From assembly GCF_000166355.1 (NCBI RefSeq), contig NC_014652.1, positions 1,552,928 to 1,616,927 on the forward strand: a DNA stretch of 64,000 nt, read 5' to 3'. Shown one piece after another: positions 8,524 to 17,843 of this stretch (the stretch's first letter is position 1; each line of letters starts with the position of its first letter). Origin of the DNA: Caldicellulosiruptor hydrothermalis 108 (GTDB lineage: Bacteria; Bacillota; Thermoanaerobacteria; Caldicellulosiruptorales; Caldicellulosiruptoraceae). Position numbers and translations under genes: made by a program. The notes beneath the pieces are model-generated. The model was given only the letters and a program-made list of their open reading frames with translations. It was not told where the DNA came from and searched no databases.

Positions 8524-9288
8524 TCAAATACCAAAAACTTCCTCAGCATTGTATCGTGAAATTCGACCAATGAGTTCTGAATAAGCTTGGTTTAATTCTA
8601 AGTATCGTACTGTCCTGGGCACGCTGAGAGGATCATTAGGTCTTAAATTGCTGTAATCGCTATTTAGTACACCTCGTTGGAAACGTTCCAGATAATTCAG
8701 CAACAGTTGAGGAGTAAGACCATCCTGGCGAATTGTAAGACCGGGCACAGCACCAAAGTCTTCGATTAAGTCAATAATATCTAAATTAGCATGGTCTATT
8801 ATCACTTTTCGGGGTTCTATTCCTACCTTAGCAGCAATTTCAATTGTTTTATTGGTAATTTCGACCCTGTTCTCTGGAGGAGTATGAAGGATTACTGCAG
8901 CCCCATATTCCTTGGCAATCTTCAATTGCTCATGGAGGACCTCCTGCTCCCGCTTGTTTCCCTCATGTAGCCCAATCTCACCAAGACCAATTACACCACT
9001 CATTTTAAGGTAGTCTGGAAGAGCGTCGATCACTCTGGTCCAATCATCCGGTATTCCCATGGGATGAATTCCAATGGTAACGTAAAGCTTAATACCATTT
9101 TTGGCAGCAATACTCATAGAAAGAGTTAACATCTGATGGAAATGATCAAAGAGTGTTTCGGCATGTTTTGCTCCAAAAAATAGTGAGCAGCTAATAACTT
9201 TCTTTACTCCTGCCAGGGCCATATTTTCCCATCCCTCAAATGGAAGCAATGAAACATGTACATGAGAATCTACAAATTCTTTCATCAT
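8524..9288 (-). CDS. TatD-family metal-dependent hydrolase
   Basis: A 254-aa TIM-barrel amidohydrolase. Metal ligands are visible in order: HVH at the N terminus (DSHVHVS), Glu in GLGEIGLHE, His in VILHTPP, His in IIDHANLD and Asp in NSDYSN. TatD proteins are nucleases or hydrolases of unclear substrate; this one is a divergent member. Its position between a DsrE-like gene and a winged-helix gene, downstream of sulfite reductase genes, is unusual and suggests a job in this locus rather than general DNA repair. Substrate unknown. Confidence 0.8.
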   Translation of the reverse strand: MMKEFVDSHVHVSLLPFEGWENMALAGVKKVISCSLFFGAKHAETLFDHFHQMLTLSMSIAAKNGIKLYVTIGIHPMGIPDDWTRVIDALPDYLKMSGVIGLGEIGLHEGNKREQEVLHEQLKIAKEYGAAVILHTPPENRVEITNKTIEIAAKVGIEPRKVIIDHANLDIIDLIEDFGAVPGLTIRQDGLTPQLLLNYLERFQRGVLNSDYSNLRPNDPLSVPRTVRYLELNQAYSELIGRISRYNAEEVFGI

Positions 9289-9328
9289 TCTTATTCACCT
9301 GCCTTATTTTAAATTTAAGACATATAAA

Positions 9329-9715
9329 TCAAGGCTTGATATAAGCATACCCTTCTGCCTGTTTTCTTACAATTTCTGTTATGCCAGCTGGCACAACCCT
9401 TACAAAATCGGGAATGCTCTCTTCATCGATAAGCTGCGCTTTGAGAGCATTCCGGCATGCTGTAAATTTCACTCCTACCTCTGATAATTTCTCCATCTGT
9501 TCCAAAAGCGACAAATTAGTTGATACATTGCACAAACTACCACTTTCAGCTTGCTGGCATTTATTTTTAAAAATAGAAACTGCTTCGCCATTAATCACTA
9601 CTTCAACGTTAGCATTGTTTTGCCCAACATCATTTAAAAAATTAGTGATATTAATGAGCACCATCTGCCACCTACTAGATTCGTTGATATGGAAGAGCAC
9701 CTTTAATTCGTTCAT
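9329..9715 (-). CDS. DsrE/DsrF-like sulfur-relay protein
   Basis: A small (128 aa) DsrE-fold protein. It starts MNELKVLFHINESSRWQMVLINITNF, the typical first strand and helix, and has the conserved Cys near the C-terminal third in VKFTACRNALKAQ, where DsrE relatives carry persulfide. Two more Cys (CQQAESGSLC) are in the middle. Family members trap or pass sulfane sulfur. I chose the ATG at 9715 because AAAGGAGGGAGTGG lies just before it; a longer start at 9736 has no site. It lies directly after the small siroheme protein, which suggests a sulfur hand-off. Confidence 0.75.
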   Translation of the reverse strand: MNELKVLFHINESSRWQMVLINITNFLNDVGQNNANVEVVINGEAVSIFKNKCQQAESGSLCNVSTNLSLLEQMEKLSEVGVKFTACRNALKAQLIDEESIPDFVRVVPAGITEIVRKQAEGYAYIKP

Positions 9716-9795
9716 CCACTCCCTCCTTTCTGTCATCTTTTCAGTTACCCATGCGAAATGTTAAAAATATCTTTCCAAATCTTTACTTTTTCGCT

Positions 9796-10728
9796 TTATT
9801 TTAAAATACCATTTTTTCTAAGATACTCTGGTAACTGGTCCCCATCAATAACAACCATTTCGCCATTTTTATTATATACCCATACTCTATCTTTTAAAAC
9901 GACAACATTGTAATCTGCTTCCTTATCCATAGCACATGCATTACCACAACCACTGATAGTTATATTTCCTTGTAAATTGCCAGAGGATACTATGCGCTCA
10001 GCCATAGCATGGACATCACCAACGCCATTTTTGCAATAGCGCGCACCTATGCATGTCTTGATTCCTTCACTATTCCATGCTAATGCTATTCTGAGGAATG
10101 GTAAAAACCCCATGCGGTTAATAACTTCAGCCAATCGTTCGTTTTGTGCAACCTTAATATAGCCATTAACAATCCTTTTAACAGTGTCGATTAGATGTTC
10201 TTCTTTTATAACCACATCTAAGCGAGTACCTAATTGTGGCTGACGACCTCCTTTGCCTCCAAGGTAAATCCAATAGCCGTCTTTGACTGCAATGATGCCC
10301 AAATCATTTAGTTGTGCCTCAACGCATGAATTAGGACAACCATTTACAGCAATCTTAAATTTTTTCGGCGTTGCAAGCCCTGCAAGGCACTGATTGATTT
10401 GCGCCGCCAGAGGTGTAACGTCGCGAATTACACGTTTGCAATGCTCACAAGAACATACTTTAACATTTCGCACTACTGGCCCAATATCAGCCAAAGGCAA
10501 GCGAACTTTCTCTAACTCTTCAGCTATTTTGTCAAAATCCTCTGGCTTTATGCCAAAAATCATTACAGCCTGAGTAACTGTAAGCTTCGCACCTCCATAT
10601 TGCTTAGCCAGCCTCCAGATAGTCTCTAACTGTTCTGGTTCAAGATACCCATTGACAGGATGAATTACAACAGCGTAACTGCCATCTAACTGCTGTATAA
10701 ACCCTTTATTGACGTATTTTTTCTCCAT
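9796..10728 (-). CDS. Small siroheme sulfite/nitrite reductase-like protein with two cluster-motif sets
   Basis: A 310-aa protein of the NirA/DsrA/AsrC superfamily. Residues 10-85 are the ferredoxin-like half domain (KLTVTQAVMIFGI). The siroheme-[4Fe-4S] domain follows, with CSCEHC at 92-97 and GCPNSC at 130-135. Unusually, a second set comes later: CIGARYC at 226-232 (C-x5-C) and GCGNAC at 260-265 (C-x3-C), the standard spacing. The first set has C-x4-C instead of C-x5-C. The two halves look like a duplication squeezed into the length of a one-domain enzyme. It lacks the inserted ferredoxin of AsrC. Strong site AAGGAGGGGAG before the ATG. Substrate could be sulfite or nitrite. Confidence 0.85.
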   Translation of the reverse strand: MEKKYVNKGFIQQLDGSYAVVIHPVNGYLEPEQLETIWRLAKQYGGAKLTVTQAVMIFGIKPEDFDKIAEELEKVRLPLADIGPVVRNVKVCSCEHCKRVIRDVTPLAAQINQCLAGLATPKKFKIAVNGCPNSCVEAQLNDLGIIAVKDGYWIYLGGKGGRQPQLGTRLDVVIKEEHLIDTVKRIVNGYIKVAQNERLAEVINRMGFLPFLRIALAWNSEGIKTCIGARYCKNGVGDVHAMAERIVSSGNLQGNITISGCGNACAMDKEADYNVVVLKDRVWVYNKNGEMVVIDGDQLPEYLRKNGILK

Positions 10729-10789
10729 GACTACTCCCCTCCTTGAAAAATTTTGGTAAAATATTTAAAACAAAGGGCAGAAGATGATA

Positions 10790-10819
10790 AAAAAGAGTGG
10801 ACTACTATTATAGTAGCCC
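10790..10819 (-). terminator. Terminator after asrC
   Basis: On the minus strand GGGCTACTA and TAGTAGTCC form a stem around a 3-base loop (10799-10819), followed by ACTCTTTTTT. It ends the asrABC message or lets part of it run on into the siroheme-protein gene. Confidence 0.75.
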
Positions 10820-10849
10820 ATAGGTTTTAGATTATTCAGAAGATGAATG

Positions 10850-11863
10850 TTAACGCTGGTTTACAGGTTTTAAGTTAAAGTTAGATCTATATTCGGTTTC
10901 TGTCCACAAAACTCTTTGAGCTACCATAGCTTCTGGGTTTAGTTGGACATCTTTTAATATCATTTCTTTAAATTTCTCATATCCCACTCTATCAATAAGG
11001 TGTCCGCCGTGGAGATATTGAGGCTTATTATTCAAAACATAAGCAGAAAATGCCTCCCAGTTTTTAAGTACCCCCAAAACCACATCTTCTGTAACCCAGT
11101 TTAAAAAGATTTTTCCCATACGAGGTGTTTGCTTTCCTGTTCTGCCGCCGATCAATACCCTGTAGAATTTTTTAGGGTTCCTGGTCCAAGCCCCGGTCGG
11201 GCACACAAGTACACATTCGCCACAACCGACGCAACAGCAATTGTCTTTGACAATTTTACCTTTCTCAACAGATAAAACCCCTGTTGCATGGCGTGCACAT
11301 GCTTCCACACATTTTTTACACCCTATACAACGCTCATAATCGTATTCTGTTTTTGTGATACCAATTATACCGAAATCATTAAAGTGAGCTTTGCCACAGT
11401 CGTTAGGGCATCCTGATATACTTAACTTTATGTGATAATCGCTGGGGAATATAATCTTTTCTATCTTCCTGGCCAGATCTGTTGTGTCAATGTTAGCATA
11501 TATGCAATGACGATTGCCTATGCAAGCCATTATATTACGAGCACCTATGGTCGGATATCCATTGTCATTAACTTCCATCTCAACTCCGCACAACTTTACT
11601 TCTATATCCTCAATATAAGACCTTATATATCTGTTAACTGCCGCTATATTTTCATATTTAATACCAGGAATTGAAATTGTCTGCCTCATTCCTAAGTGAA
11701 TTTCACCATTTCCCCACGTTTCTGCTATATATTTAAACATTGGAAAATATTTAGCACTTACTACACCACCAGGAACACGCATTTGAAGCATAAATTCGCC
11801 TCGTACTTTTGACTGACGATAGCAGTTTCTACGAAGTTTTTCTACATCAATATCGTAACCCAT
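10850..11863 (-). CDS. asrC: Anaerobic sulfite reductase subunit C
   Basis: Siroheme-bearing catalytic subunit that reduces sulfite to sulfide. 337 aa, as in the Salmonella-type Asr. The half domain RQTISIPGI is followed by CIGNRHC (C-x5-C, near residue 114) and SGCPNDC (C-x3-C), which hold the siroheme-coupled [4Fe-4S]. A two-cluster ferredoxin domain is inserted after it (CIGCKKCVEAC and CVGCGECVLVCP). Third gene of asrABC; 18 bases separate it from asrB. The triple GAGGAGGAGG before ATG is a strong site. Confidence 0.95.
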   Translation of the reverse strand: MGYDIDVEKLRRNCYRQSKVRGEFMLQMRVPGGVVSAKYFPMFKYIAETWGNGEIHLGMRQTISIPGIKYENIAAVNRYIRSYIEDIEVKLCGVEMEVNDNGYPTIGARNIMACIGNRHCIYANIDTTDLARKIEKIIFPSDYHIKLSISGCPNDCGKAHFNDFGIIGITKTEYDYERCIGCKKCVEACARHATGVLSVEKGKIVKDNCCCVGCGECVLVCPTGAWTRNPKKFYRVLIGGRTGKQTPRMGKIFLNWVTEDVVLGVLKNWEAFSAYVLNNKPQYLHGGHLIDRVGYEKFKEMILKDVQLNPEAMVAQRVLWTETEYRSNFNLKPVNQR

Positions 11864-11881
11864 TTTAATTCCTCCTCCTCA

Positions 11882-12673
11882 TCAGTCCAGTAAATTTTTC
11901 GCCTTGGTATAATTAAAAACAGGGCCTTCTAAACAAACATATACTTCATTTATTTTACAATGACCGCACTTGCCAACACCACAGGACATTCTTCTTTCAA
12001 ACGATACCCAAATTTTTTCTTCAGCTACTCCGTTTTTTAAACATTCTAAAGCAGCAAAGTGCATCATAACATGAGGTCCTACGATTACTACATTATAATC
12101 CTCAAATGTATTGAATGGTATTTTCTTAATGTGTTCGGTAACAAGGCCAACTTCAAAACCTTCTATTTTATCTCTATCAAGAGTATAAATTGTGTTAAAT
12201 TTTGTTTTGAATTTTTTTAGATCCTCTCTAAACAGAATATTCTTTTCATCCCTAAATCCAGCAATAAAGTGCAGTGATTTTATTTCATCTGGATTTTCGT
12301 AAAAATACTTTAAAAAACTTCTCACAGGAGCAACTCCAGTACCACCGGCAATTACAACCAAATGTTTGCCCTTAAATTCCTCTATCGGAAATGAATTGCC
12401 GTAAGGTCCGCGCATAAATATCTTATCACCTGGCTTTAAATTGAATATCTCATTGGTAAGCTTACCTACTTTCCTTATAGTAAGCTCCACCCAATTTTCA
12501 CCCATACAACTTACTGATATAGGAGCTTCTCCAATTTTAGGTATAGATACCTGAAAAAATTGTCCATGTTTAACTTTTGCGCTGGTTTCTACTCTAAAGG
12601 TATATACGTCTTCTGTTTCGGGAATAATGTCTATTATTTTATGTGGATGGGGAAGCATTATATTTTCGCTCAT
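11882..12673 (-). CDS. asrB: Anaerobic sulfite reductase subunit B
   Basis: FAD/NAD(P)H-binding electron-transfer subunit, 263 aa. It shows a flavin-binding RGPYGNSFP, the nucleotide-binding VIAGGTGVAPVRSFLKY, and near the C terminus the [2Fe-2S] motif RMSCGVGKCGHC with a final Cys (EVYVCLEGP). It takes electrons from NADH and passes them through AsrA to AsrC. One base separates it from asrA, so the two are translated as a unit. Confidence 0.95.
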   Translation of the reverse strand: MSENIMLPHPHKIIDIIPETEDVYTFRVETSAKVKHGQFFQVSIPKIGEAPISVSCMGENWVELTIRKVGKLTNEIFNLKPGDKIFMRGPYGNSFPIEEFKGKHLVVIAGGTGVAPVRSFLKYFYENPDEIKSLHFIAGFRDEKNILFREDLKKFKTKFNTIYTLDRDKIEGFEVGLVTEHIKKIPFNTFEDYNVVIVGPHVMMHFAALECLKNGVAEEKIWVSFERRMSCGVGKCGHCKINEVYVCLEGPVFNYTKAKNLLD

Positions 12674-12674
12674 T

Positions 12675-13748
12675 TTATTTTCCCTCCTCAGTTGATTGTG
12701 CTTGTTCTCTTGTCCGGCTTACTTCTCCTTTTTTAAGTTTTTCCACCTCATCATATAAACGATTAATAGTAGAAGAAAAAGATATTAGTTTAGGACATCT
12801 TTCCTCACAACGTCCACAGCCAACACACATATGCTCCTCTTTAAAGCGAAGTTTATAGTCGTAGATCTTGTGCAGAGTTCTAAACCTCATCCGCTCTCCA
12901 GTAGTTTTTCTAAAGCTCCAACCCCCCGCCATTGTTGTGAAATCTTCGTGCATACAGCTTGTTTGGACCCTTCTTCTCTCTCCTACCCTTCCATTTTCGC
13001 TGTATATGATATCTAATGTGTTAAAACAGCTGCAAGTTATGCACACTGCGCTGCATGCTCCACAGCTTATACATCTTGAATTATAATTCTCCCACATGTC
13101 AAGGTTGTAAATTTTTTCTAACAACTCTTGGCTATCAATTTCAGGGATGTTAACTTTTGTTGGGTTAGAAGTAACAAATTCAGGGATAAATTCTATTTCT
13201 CTTTCATTGGAAAATAAATTGACAAATTCATCGTCTTTTACTTCTACCAGTATGTTATCCCCGTCAAATCTAACTGCTAAACTGTAGTCGTCTGTTTTAT
13301 TGGAACCCATTGAGACACAGAAACAACTATTCCATCCTTCTTTGCATTCCATCAAAATAAACTTTATTTTTTCTCGTAAACGCTTGTAGTAGATATCTTC
13401 TGTACCACCGTTTTTGAGAAAAATAGTGTCAAGTCGCCTAAAACCGTTTATATCACAGGAACGGGCAAATATTAGAATCTTCTTGTCATCCACTTTGCTT
13501 TCTCTGTATTCATCTTCGGTAAAGTAGAATAGTGCTTGGGTAATCGGATAGATTACTTCTTTTGGTGAAAAATGTGATTTCTCGTCATAGACTACATCTT
13601 CAATCGAGTTAATTTCTGCATATCGAATTAAATCTGTGTCTGAATAACGACCTCGCTTTTCAAAACGCACAGGGGCATATATCTTGTAGTCTTTTTGTAA
13701 TGCTTTTAAAATTTCATTCATTCTTTTAGTGCTTACACAGTAACTCAT
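12675..13748 (-). CDS. asrA: Anaerobic sulfite reductase subunit A
   Basis: Iron-sulfur electron-transfer subunit of 357 aa. Two Cys-rich motifs of the ferredoxin type stand in the C-terminal half: CISCGACSAVCITCSC and CVGCGRCEERCPK. The N-terminal two thirds follow the AsrA/HdrA-associated hydrogenase-beta type. I chose ATG at 13748 with GGGAGAGAGT before it; the longer reading to 13796 begins in the promoter region. First gene of asrABC, opposite a LysR gene across a 300-base region. Confidence 0.93.
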   Translation of the reverse strand: MSYCVSTKRMNEILKALQKDYKIYAPVRFEKRGRYSDTDLIRYAEINSIEDVVYDEKSHFSPKEVIYPITQALFYFTEDEYRESKVDDKKILIFARSCDINGFRRLDTIFLKNGGTEDIYYKRLREKIKFILMECKEGWNSCFCVSMGSNKTDDYSLAVRFDGDNILVEVKDDEFVNLFSNEREIEFIPEFVTSNPTKVNIPEIDSQELLEKIYNLDMWENYNSRCISCGACSAVCITCSCFNTLDIIYSENGRVGERRRVQTSCMHEDFTTMAGGWSFRKTTGERMRFRTLHKIYDYKLRFKEEHMCVGCGRCEERCPKLISFSSTINRLYDEVEKLKKGEVSRTREQAQSTEEGK

Positions 13749-14049
13749 ACTCTCTCTCCCTTCAATGTGTGTTAACCTAAGACTACTTACAATCACTTTG
13801 TCAAATAATTAACTTTATCATAAGTATAACACCTGTAAAAATCCCAGTCCAATAAGAAATGGTTATAACATTAATAATGATTTCTTATATATCTACAACT
13901 ACCAATCTTTACATGTCCATTATAAAAGTCTAAAATAGAACTTACATCCGTTAAGAAGATAATAAAAATATTCATTTTGCCTTTGTTATTAGTAAAACAA
14001 TATGGTACTATTATTCTTGATAACATTGTTGTTATATGAGGTGACAGGT
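13749..14049. promoter_or_regulatory. Divergent control region between asrA and the LysR gene
   Basis: ATAAGAAAT (13852-13860) and ATTTCTTAT (13880-13888) are perfect 9-base inverted arms 19 bases apart. Between them is the palindrome GTTATAAC (13862-13869). LysR-type proteins bind such dyads in divergent regions next to their own gene. On the minus strand a TTGACA is seen at about 13796-13801, too close to the asrA start to be certain as a -35 box. Confidence 0.5.
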
Positions 14050-14943
14050 ATGACCCTTAGAGATATAGAGATTTTTGTCACCGTTTGCGAGCTAAAAAGT
14101 ATGTCTGCTGCCGCAAAAAAACTCTATATGTCACAACCTGCTGTAAGCCAGGCTATATCACAAATAGAAGGAGAATTTCAGATCAAACTCTTTGACAGAA
14201 TAGGCAAAAAGCTTAGCCTCACATACACTGGTGAGATACTTTACAGCTACGGAAGGCGTATACTCAATCTTGTTAAAGAAGCAGAAAATATCCTTTATGA
14301 TGTGAGAAACATGAGGATGGGAAGACTAAATGTAGGAGCAAGTACCACAGTAGGAATTTATCTGCTTCCGAAAATAATTGGTGATTTCAGAGAAAAATAT
14401 AGCGTAGATGTTTATTTTACAATTGACAACACAGCAGGAATAGAAAAGCTAATACTTGACAATGCTATAGATCTTGGTATTGTGGAAGGACCAGTGCATT
14501 CAAGGGACATTGTTGTAATACCTTATATAGATGACGAATTGTATCTTGTATCCTCAAAAAACCACAGGTGGGCAGAGAAAAGAAGTATCTCCCCTGAAGA
14601 GATTGAAAATGAGGATATAATCATGCGAGAAAAGGGAAGCGGAACAAGGGAAGTCTTTGAACAAACAATGGCAAAAAATAATGTGAGATACAGAATAAAA
14701 TATGTGCTTAACAGTACCGAAGCCATAAAAAAGGCCATCGAAGCTAATATAGGCGTTTCAGTCATTTCTAAGCTGGCTGTGGAAAAGGAAATAAGAGATG
14801 GCAGGCTTGCGAAAGTTAATATCGAAAATATTAGATTTGAAAGAAAATTTAGTATCATTTATCATAAAGACAAGTTCAAATCAAACTTATTTGAAGAGTT
14901 TATAAAACACCTTTATAATTACACCGCAAATAAACAAAATTGA
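14050..14943 (+). CDS. LysR-family transcriptional regulator (CysB/CysL type)
   Basis: 297 aa. Residues 1-60 form the LysR helix-turn-helix (FVTVCELKSMSAAAKKLYMS, then QPAVSQAISQIE); residues 88-290 are the periplasmic-binding-like effector domain. It resembles regulators of sulfur assimilation such as CysL or of sulfur-oxyanion reduction. It stands divergent from asrABC and convergent with cysN, so it most likely controls the asr genes. The ATG at 14050 follows GAGGTGACAGGT; the reading from 14002 adds a hydrophobic stretch without family support. The effector is unknown. Confidence 0.88.
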   Translation: MTLRDIEIFVTVCELKSMSAAAKKLYMSQPAVSQAISQIEGEFQIKLFDRIGKKLSLTYTGEILYSYGRRILNLVKEAENILYDVRNMRMGRLNVGASTTVGIYLLPKIIGDFREKYSVDVYFTIDNTAGIEKLILDNAIDLGIVEGPVHSRDIVVIPYIDDELYLVSSKNHRWAEKRSISPEEIENEDIIMREKGSGTREVFEQTMAKNNVRYRIKYVLNSTEAIKKAIEANIGVSVISKLAVEKEIRDGRLAKVNIENIRFERKFSIIYHKDKFKSNLFEEFIKHLYNYTANKQN

Positions 14944-14987
14944 AAAAAGTATCCACCACCCCCTTCTATTAAGAGATAAAATAATGT

Positions 14988-16682
14988 CTATATCCCGAAT
15001 CTGAAAGTTCTATTTTTAGATATATCAAACCACTTATTGGCAAACGTGGTTAAAAGGAAGTTATCTTTTTCATTTAATTGAACTAATTCGGCCTTAAAAT
15101 TTTTAAATTCTTCGATTGAGTTTACTTTCACGTAAAAGCCCTCTGCTGTTATAATTGGCAGTTCACTATAGGTGTACCCATCCAAGTTTATTAAGTCACT
15201 CAAGCAACCTTTTCTAATTTTGGCAATGAGCTTACTGTTCAAATCAATAATATCAAAGCTGTCAGGATAAGAATAAGTCTCACTTTCAATAGGAACAGCA
15301 TCTCCTACTTTGAATGTTCTGTGGTGTTTAGAATATCTTCTGATAATACCTTCGGGTAGCAAATAGTAATACTCATCAAAGCAGCTAACAATCATTTCCA
15401 AATCTTCTTTTACAAGCTTAGTTACCTCTTCTTTCAAATCTGCTAAGCCTGATACAATCCCACCACCAGAAACATCATAACCATCTACCAAAACAAATCT
15501 TCCTGTTGAAGAATTTGCTTTAAATTCATCAAAGCAAATCTTTTCCTTTGTTTTGATAGTTACTTCTGCAACATCGTTTGTTCGAACTTCATTAGCATTC
15601 TCAATAGTCTCAAGAGTTGTAGCGTCAATAACTTTGTCTATTGAAATAATTTCGCATTCTGTCTCTTGTGTTACAAGCTTTAGCTTATATGTTTTGTTTC
15701 TTACAAGATTCTTTTTCCCAAGCCAAAACAGATTTGCCCTGAATGTATCTGAAACATATAAAGTGTTATCATCTTTATGAACAATAATCTCTCCTCTTTT
15801 GTTAAAAAACTCATCTTCAATAGTAATCCCTACAGACATTCCTGCTATAACTTCATCCTTCTTATTGTTTTCTGGCCAAAATTCAATAGATTTGACTTTG
15901 CTAACCTTTCCTTCAGGCAGGATTTTTATCTCATCTCCCACTTTTAATCTTCCAGACTCAATTTTGCCAGCGATGATTCTCCTCTGATCAAACTTGTACA
16001 CATCCTGTATAGGAAATCTCAAAGCTTTGTCTTCCAATTCTTTGTCTTTTTCAAAAAGATCCAAAGCCTCAAGCAAAGGCTCTCCTTTGTACCATGGCAT
16101 TTTATCAGACTTTCTTGTTATGTTCTCTCCTAAAAAGCCTGATACTGGAATATACTTTTGAGGATATACGTTGAGCTTGTCCAAAAAGGTTGAGATTTCA
16201 TATTTGATTTCTTTGAACTTTTCCTCTGAAAAACCTATCATATCCATTTTATTAACTATAACATATACCTTTTGGATACCCAAAAGTGATAGAATATATG
16301 CATGTCTTTTAGATTGTTCTTGTACACCTTCAGTAGCGTCAATAACAAGAAGTGCTGCTTCTGCATTTGCAGCACCTGAAACCATGTTTTTGAGAAATTC
16401 CTTGTGCCCGGGAGCATCTATAATTAAATAGTCTCTCTTTGGGGTTGAAAATTTTATCTGGGTTGTATCAATTGTAATTCCTTGTTTTTGTTCTTCTTCT
16501 AACGCATCTAAAAGATAAGCATATTCAAAAGGTCTGCCCTTTTCTTTACTTATTCTCTTTACTTTTTCTATTGCAGTCTCTGGGACAGATTTAGTATCAT
16601 ACAAAAGTCTTCCAATTATTGTTGATTTACCATGGTCAACATGACCTACTACTACAATCTTGAGCAGTTCTCTTGCTGTCAT
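14988..16682 (-). CDS. cysN: Sulfate adenylyltransferase subunit 1 (GTPase) with a C-terminal extension
   Basis: GTP-hydrolysing subunit that drives ATP + sulfate to APS with CysD. GTPase motifs are in order: GHVDHGKST (G1), DAPGHKEF (G3) and NKMD (G4), followed by EF-Tu-like beta-barrel domains to about residue 430. The protein is about 564 aa; plain CysN is nearer 475. The extra 130 residues do not contain an APS kinase P-loop, so this is not a CysNC fusion, and I do not recognise them. The ATG at 16682 has AGGAGG 11 bases upstream; an ATG at 16706 is the alternative. Last gene of the sulfate operon, next to cysD. Confidence 0.93.
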   Translation of the reverse strand: MTARELLKIVVVGHVDHGKSTIIGRLLYDTKSVPETAIEKVKRISKEKGRPFEYAYLLDALEEEQKQGITIDTTQIKFSTPKRDYLIIDAPGHKEFLKNMVSGAANAEAALLVIDATEGVQEQSKRHAYILSLLGIQKVYVIVNKMDMIGFSEEKFKEIKYEISTFLDKLNVYPQKYIPVSGFLGENITRKSDKMPWYKGEPLLEALDLFEKDKELEDKALRFPIQDVYKFDQRRIIAGKIESGRLKVGDEIKILPEGKVSKVKSIEFWPENNKKDEVIAGMSVGITIEDEFFNKRGEIIVHKDDNTLYVSDTFRANLFWLGKKNLVRNKTYKLKLVTQETECEIISIDKVIDATTLETIENANEVRTNDVAEVTIKTKEKICFDEFKANSSTGRFVLVDGYDVSGGGIVSGLADLKEEVTKLVKEDLEMIVSCFDEYYYLLPEGIIRRYSKHHRTFKVGDAVPIESETYSYPDSFDIIDLNSKLIAKIRKGCLSDLINLDGYTYSELPIITAEGFYVKVNSIEEFKNFKAELVQLNEKDNFLLTTFANKWFDISKNRTFRFGI

Positions 16683-16710
16683 AACTTCAAATACCTCCTC
16701 ATGCATAGTC

Positions 16711-17511
16711 TTACATGTACCCTTCTTTTCTCAGTTTTTGCATTGCATATGCATCTTCTTGGTCTTGAGCTCTTCCTGCTCTTTCGTTAATTTTGGTATT
16801 TTTTAACTCTTCGATTATCTCATCAATTGTTGTTGCGTTTGATTCAACAGGGAATGTGCAAGGTGCACATCCAAGAGATCTATACCTCTTACCATTTTTA
16901 GCAAAATACAAATCAATGACTGGGATGTTTTCACGTTTGATGTACATCCAAATATCAATTTCTGTCCAGTTAAGCAAAGGATGAACTCTTACATGGCTTC
17001 CTTTTGGAAAATCTGTATTGAACTGATTCCAAAACTCAGGTGGCTGATTTGTATAGTCCCATTCAGAATCCTCATTTCTCAGGCTAAAGAACCTCTCTTT
17101 AGACCTTGAACCCTCTTCATCCCTTCTGATGCCAAGGATCAAAGCTTCAAATTTGTATTTATTAATCACCTGCTGAAGTGCGTCAGTCTTTAGTGCTTTG
17201 CAGCAAACAAGTCTTCCCTTCTCAGGCCCCATCCCTTGCTTTAGTGCTTCTTCATTTATGTGGACAATTAAATCAAGGTTGTATTCTTTTGCTAATTTAT
17301 CCCTGTACTTTATCATTTCTGGAATTTTATATGTGGTATCTATATGAATCAGCGGGAATGGGCAATGTCCAAAAAATGCTTTTTTGACCAACCACAAAAG
17401 GACTGTCGAATCTTTTCCTATTGACCATAGCATTGCTATCTTGCTAAATTTGCTATAAGCCTCTCTCAAAATGTATATGCTTTCTGCTTCTAATCTATCT
17501 AAGTGATCCAT
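16711..17511 (-). CDS. cysD: Sulfate adenylyltransferase subunit 2
   Basis: Catalytic PP-loop subunit that transfers AMP to sulfate, 266 aa. The PP-loop reads [14 protein letters not shown] near residue 29. Also seen are FDSTGNV-type C-terminal features in [18 protein letters not shown] and the R-rich stretch [19 protein letters not shown]. It needs CysN in the next gene to pull the unfavourable reaction. Good site TTAGGAGGGAAG before ATG. Confidence 0.95.
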   Translation of the reverse strand: MDHLDRLEAESIYILREAYSKFSKIAMLWSIGKDSTVLLWLVKKAFFGHCPFPLIHIDTTYKIPEMIKYRDKLAKEYNLDLIVHINEEALKQGMGPEKGRLVCCKALKTDALQQVINKYKFEALILGIRRDEEGSRSKERFFSLRNEDSEWDYTNQPPEFWNQFNTDFPKGSHVRVHPLLNWTEIDIWMYIKRENIPVIDLYFAKNGKRYRSLGCAPCTFPVESNATTIDEIIEELKNTKINERAGRAQDQEDAYAMQKLRKEGYM

Positions 17512-17525
17512 TTTATTCTTCCCTC

Positions 17526-17843
17526 CTAATATGTGGTGTTATCTTTGAGATTCTGTACAATCATTTCTTTTTCGCCGCTGGGTTTTTCAAAGTACCAGTA
17601 CATAATCTCATCATTTTCTTTTTCTACATACATAGTTGTTCCATTTCCCCCAATGTCTGCACCTAAAAAATATCTGATTGCAGAAAATTTACACTCCTTT
17701 ACACATGCAGCACAGCCCCAGCAATCACGTGGGTCTCTGATAAATGCTTTCTTATCTTCATCTATCACAATTAAATTGCCTGGACAAATTTCAGCGCATT
17801 TTCCACATCCAATACATCTTTGTCTGTCAATCCTTATGCTCAT
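17526..17843 (-). CDS. aprB: Adenylylsulfate reductase beta subunit (short, two-cluster ferredoxin)
   Basis: A 105-aa iron-sulfur protein with [14 protein letters not shown] and [15 protein letters not shown], two [4Fe-4S] sites spaced as in AprB. It feeds electrons to the flavin subunit AprA. AprB of sulfate reducers is nearer 150 aa and has a long tail that wraps AprA; here the tail is shorter ([20 protein letters not shown]). I chose the ATG at 17843, 8 bases after AAGGA. It overlaps the end of aprA by 17 bases. Confidence 0.88.
   Translation of the reverse strand: MSIRIDRQRCIGCGKCAEICPGNLIVIDEDKKAFIRDPRDCWGCAACVKECKFSAIRYFLGADIGGNGTTMYVEKENDEIMYWYFEKPSGEKEMIVQNLKDNTTY

Noticed and set aside
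14988..15410. CysNC fusion with APS kinase
   Set aside because: The C-terminal extension has no Walker A motif; the operon reduces APS directly through AprAB.
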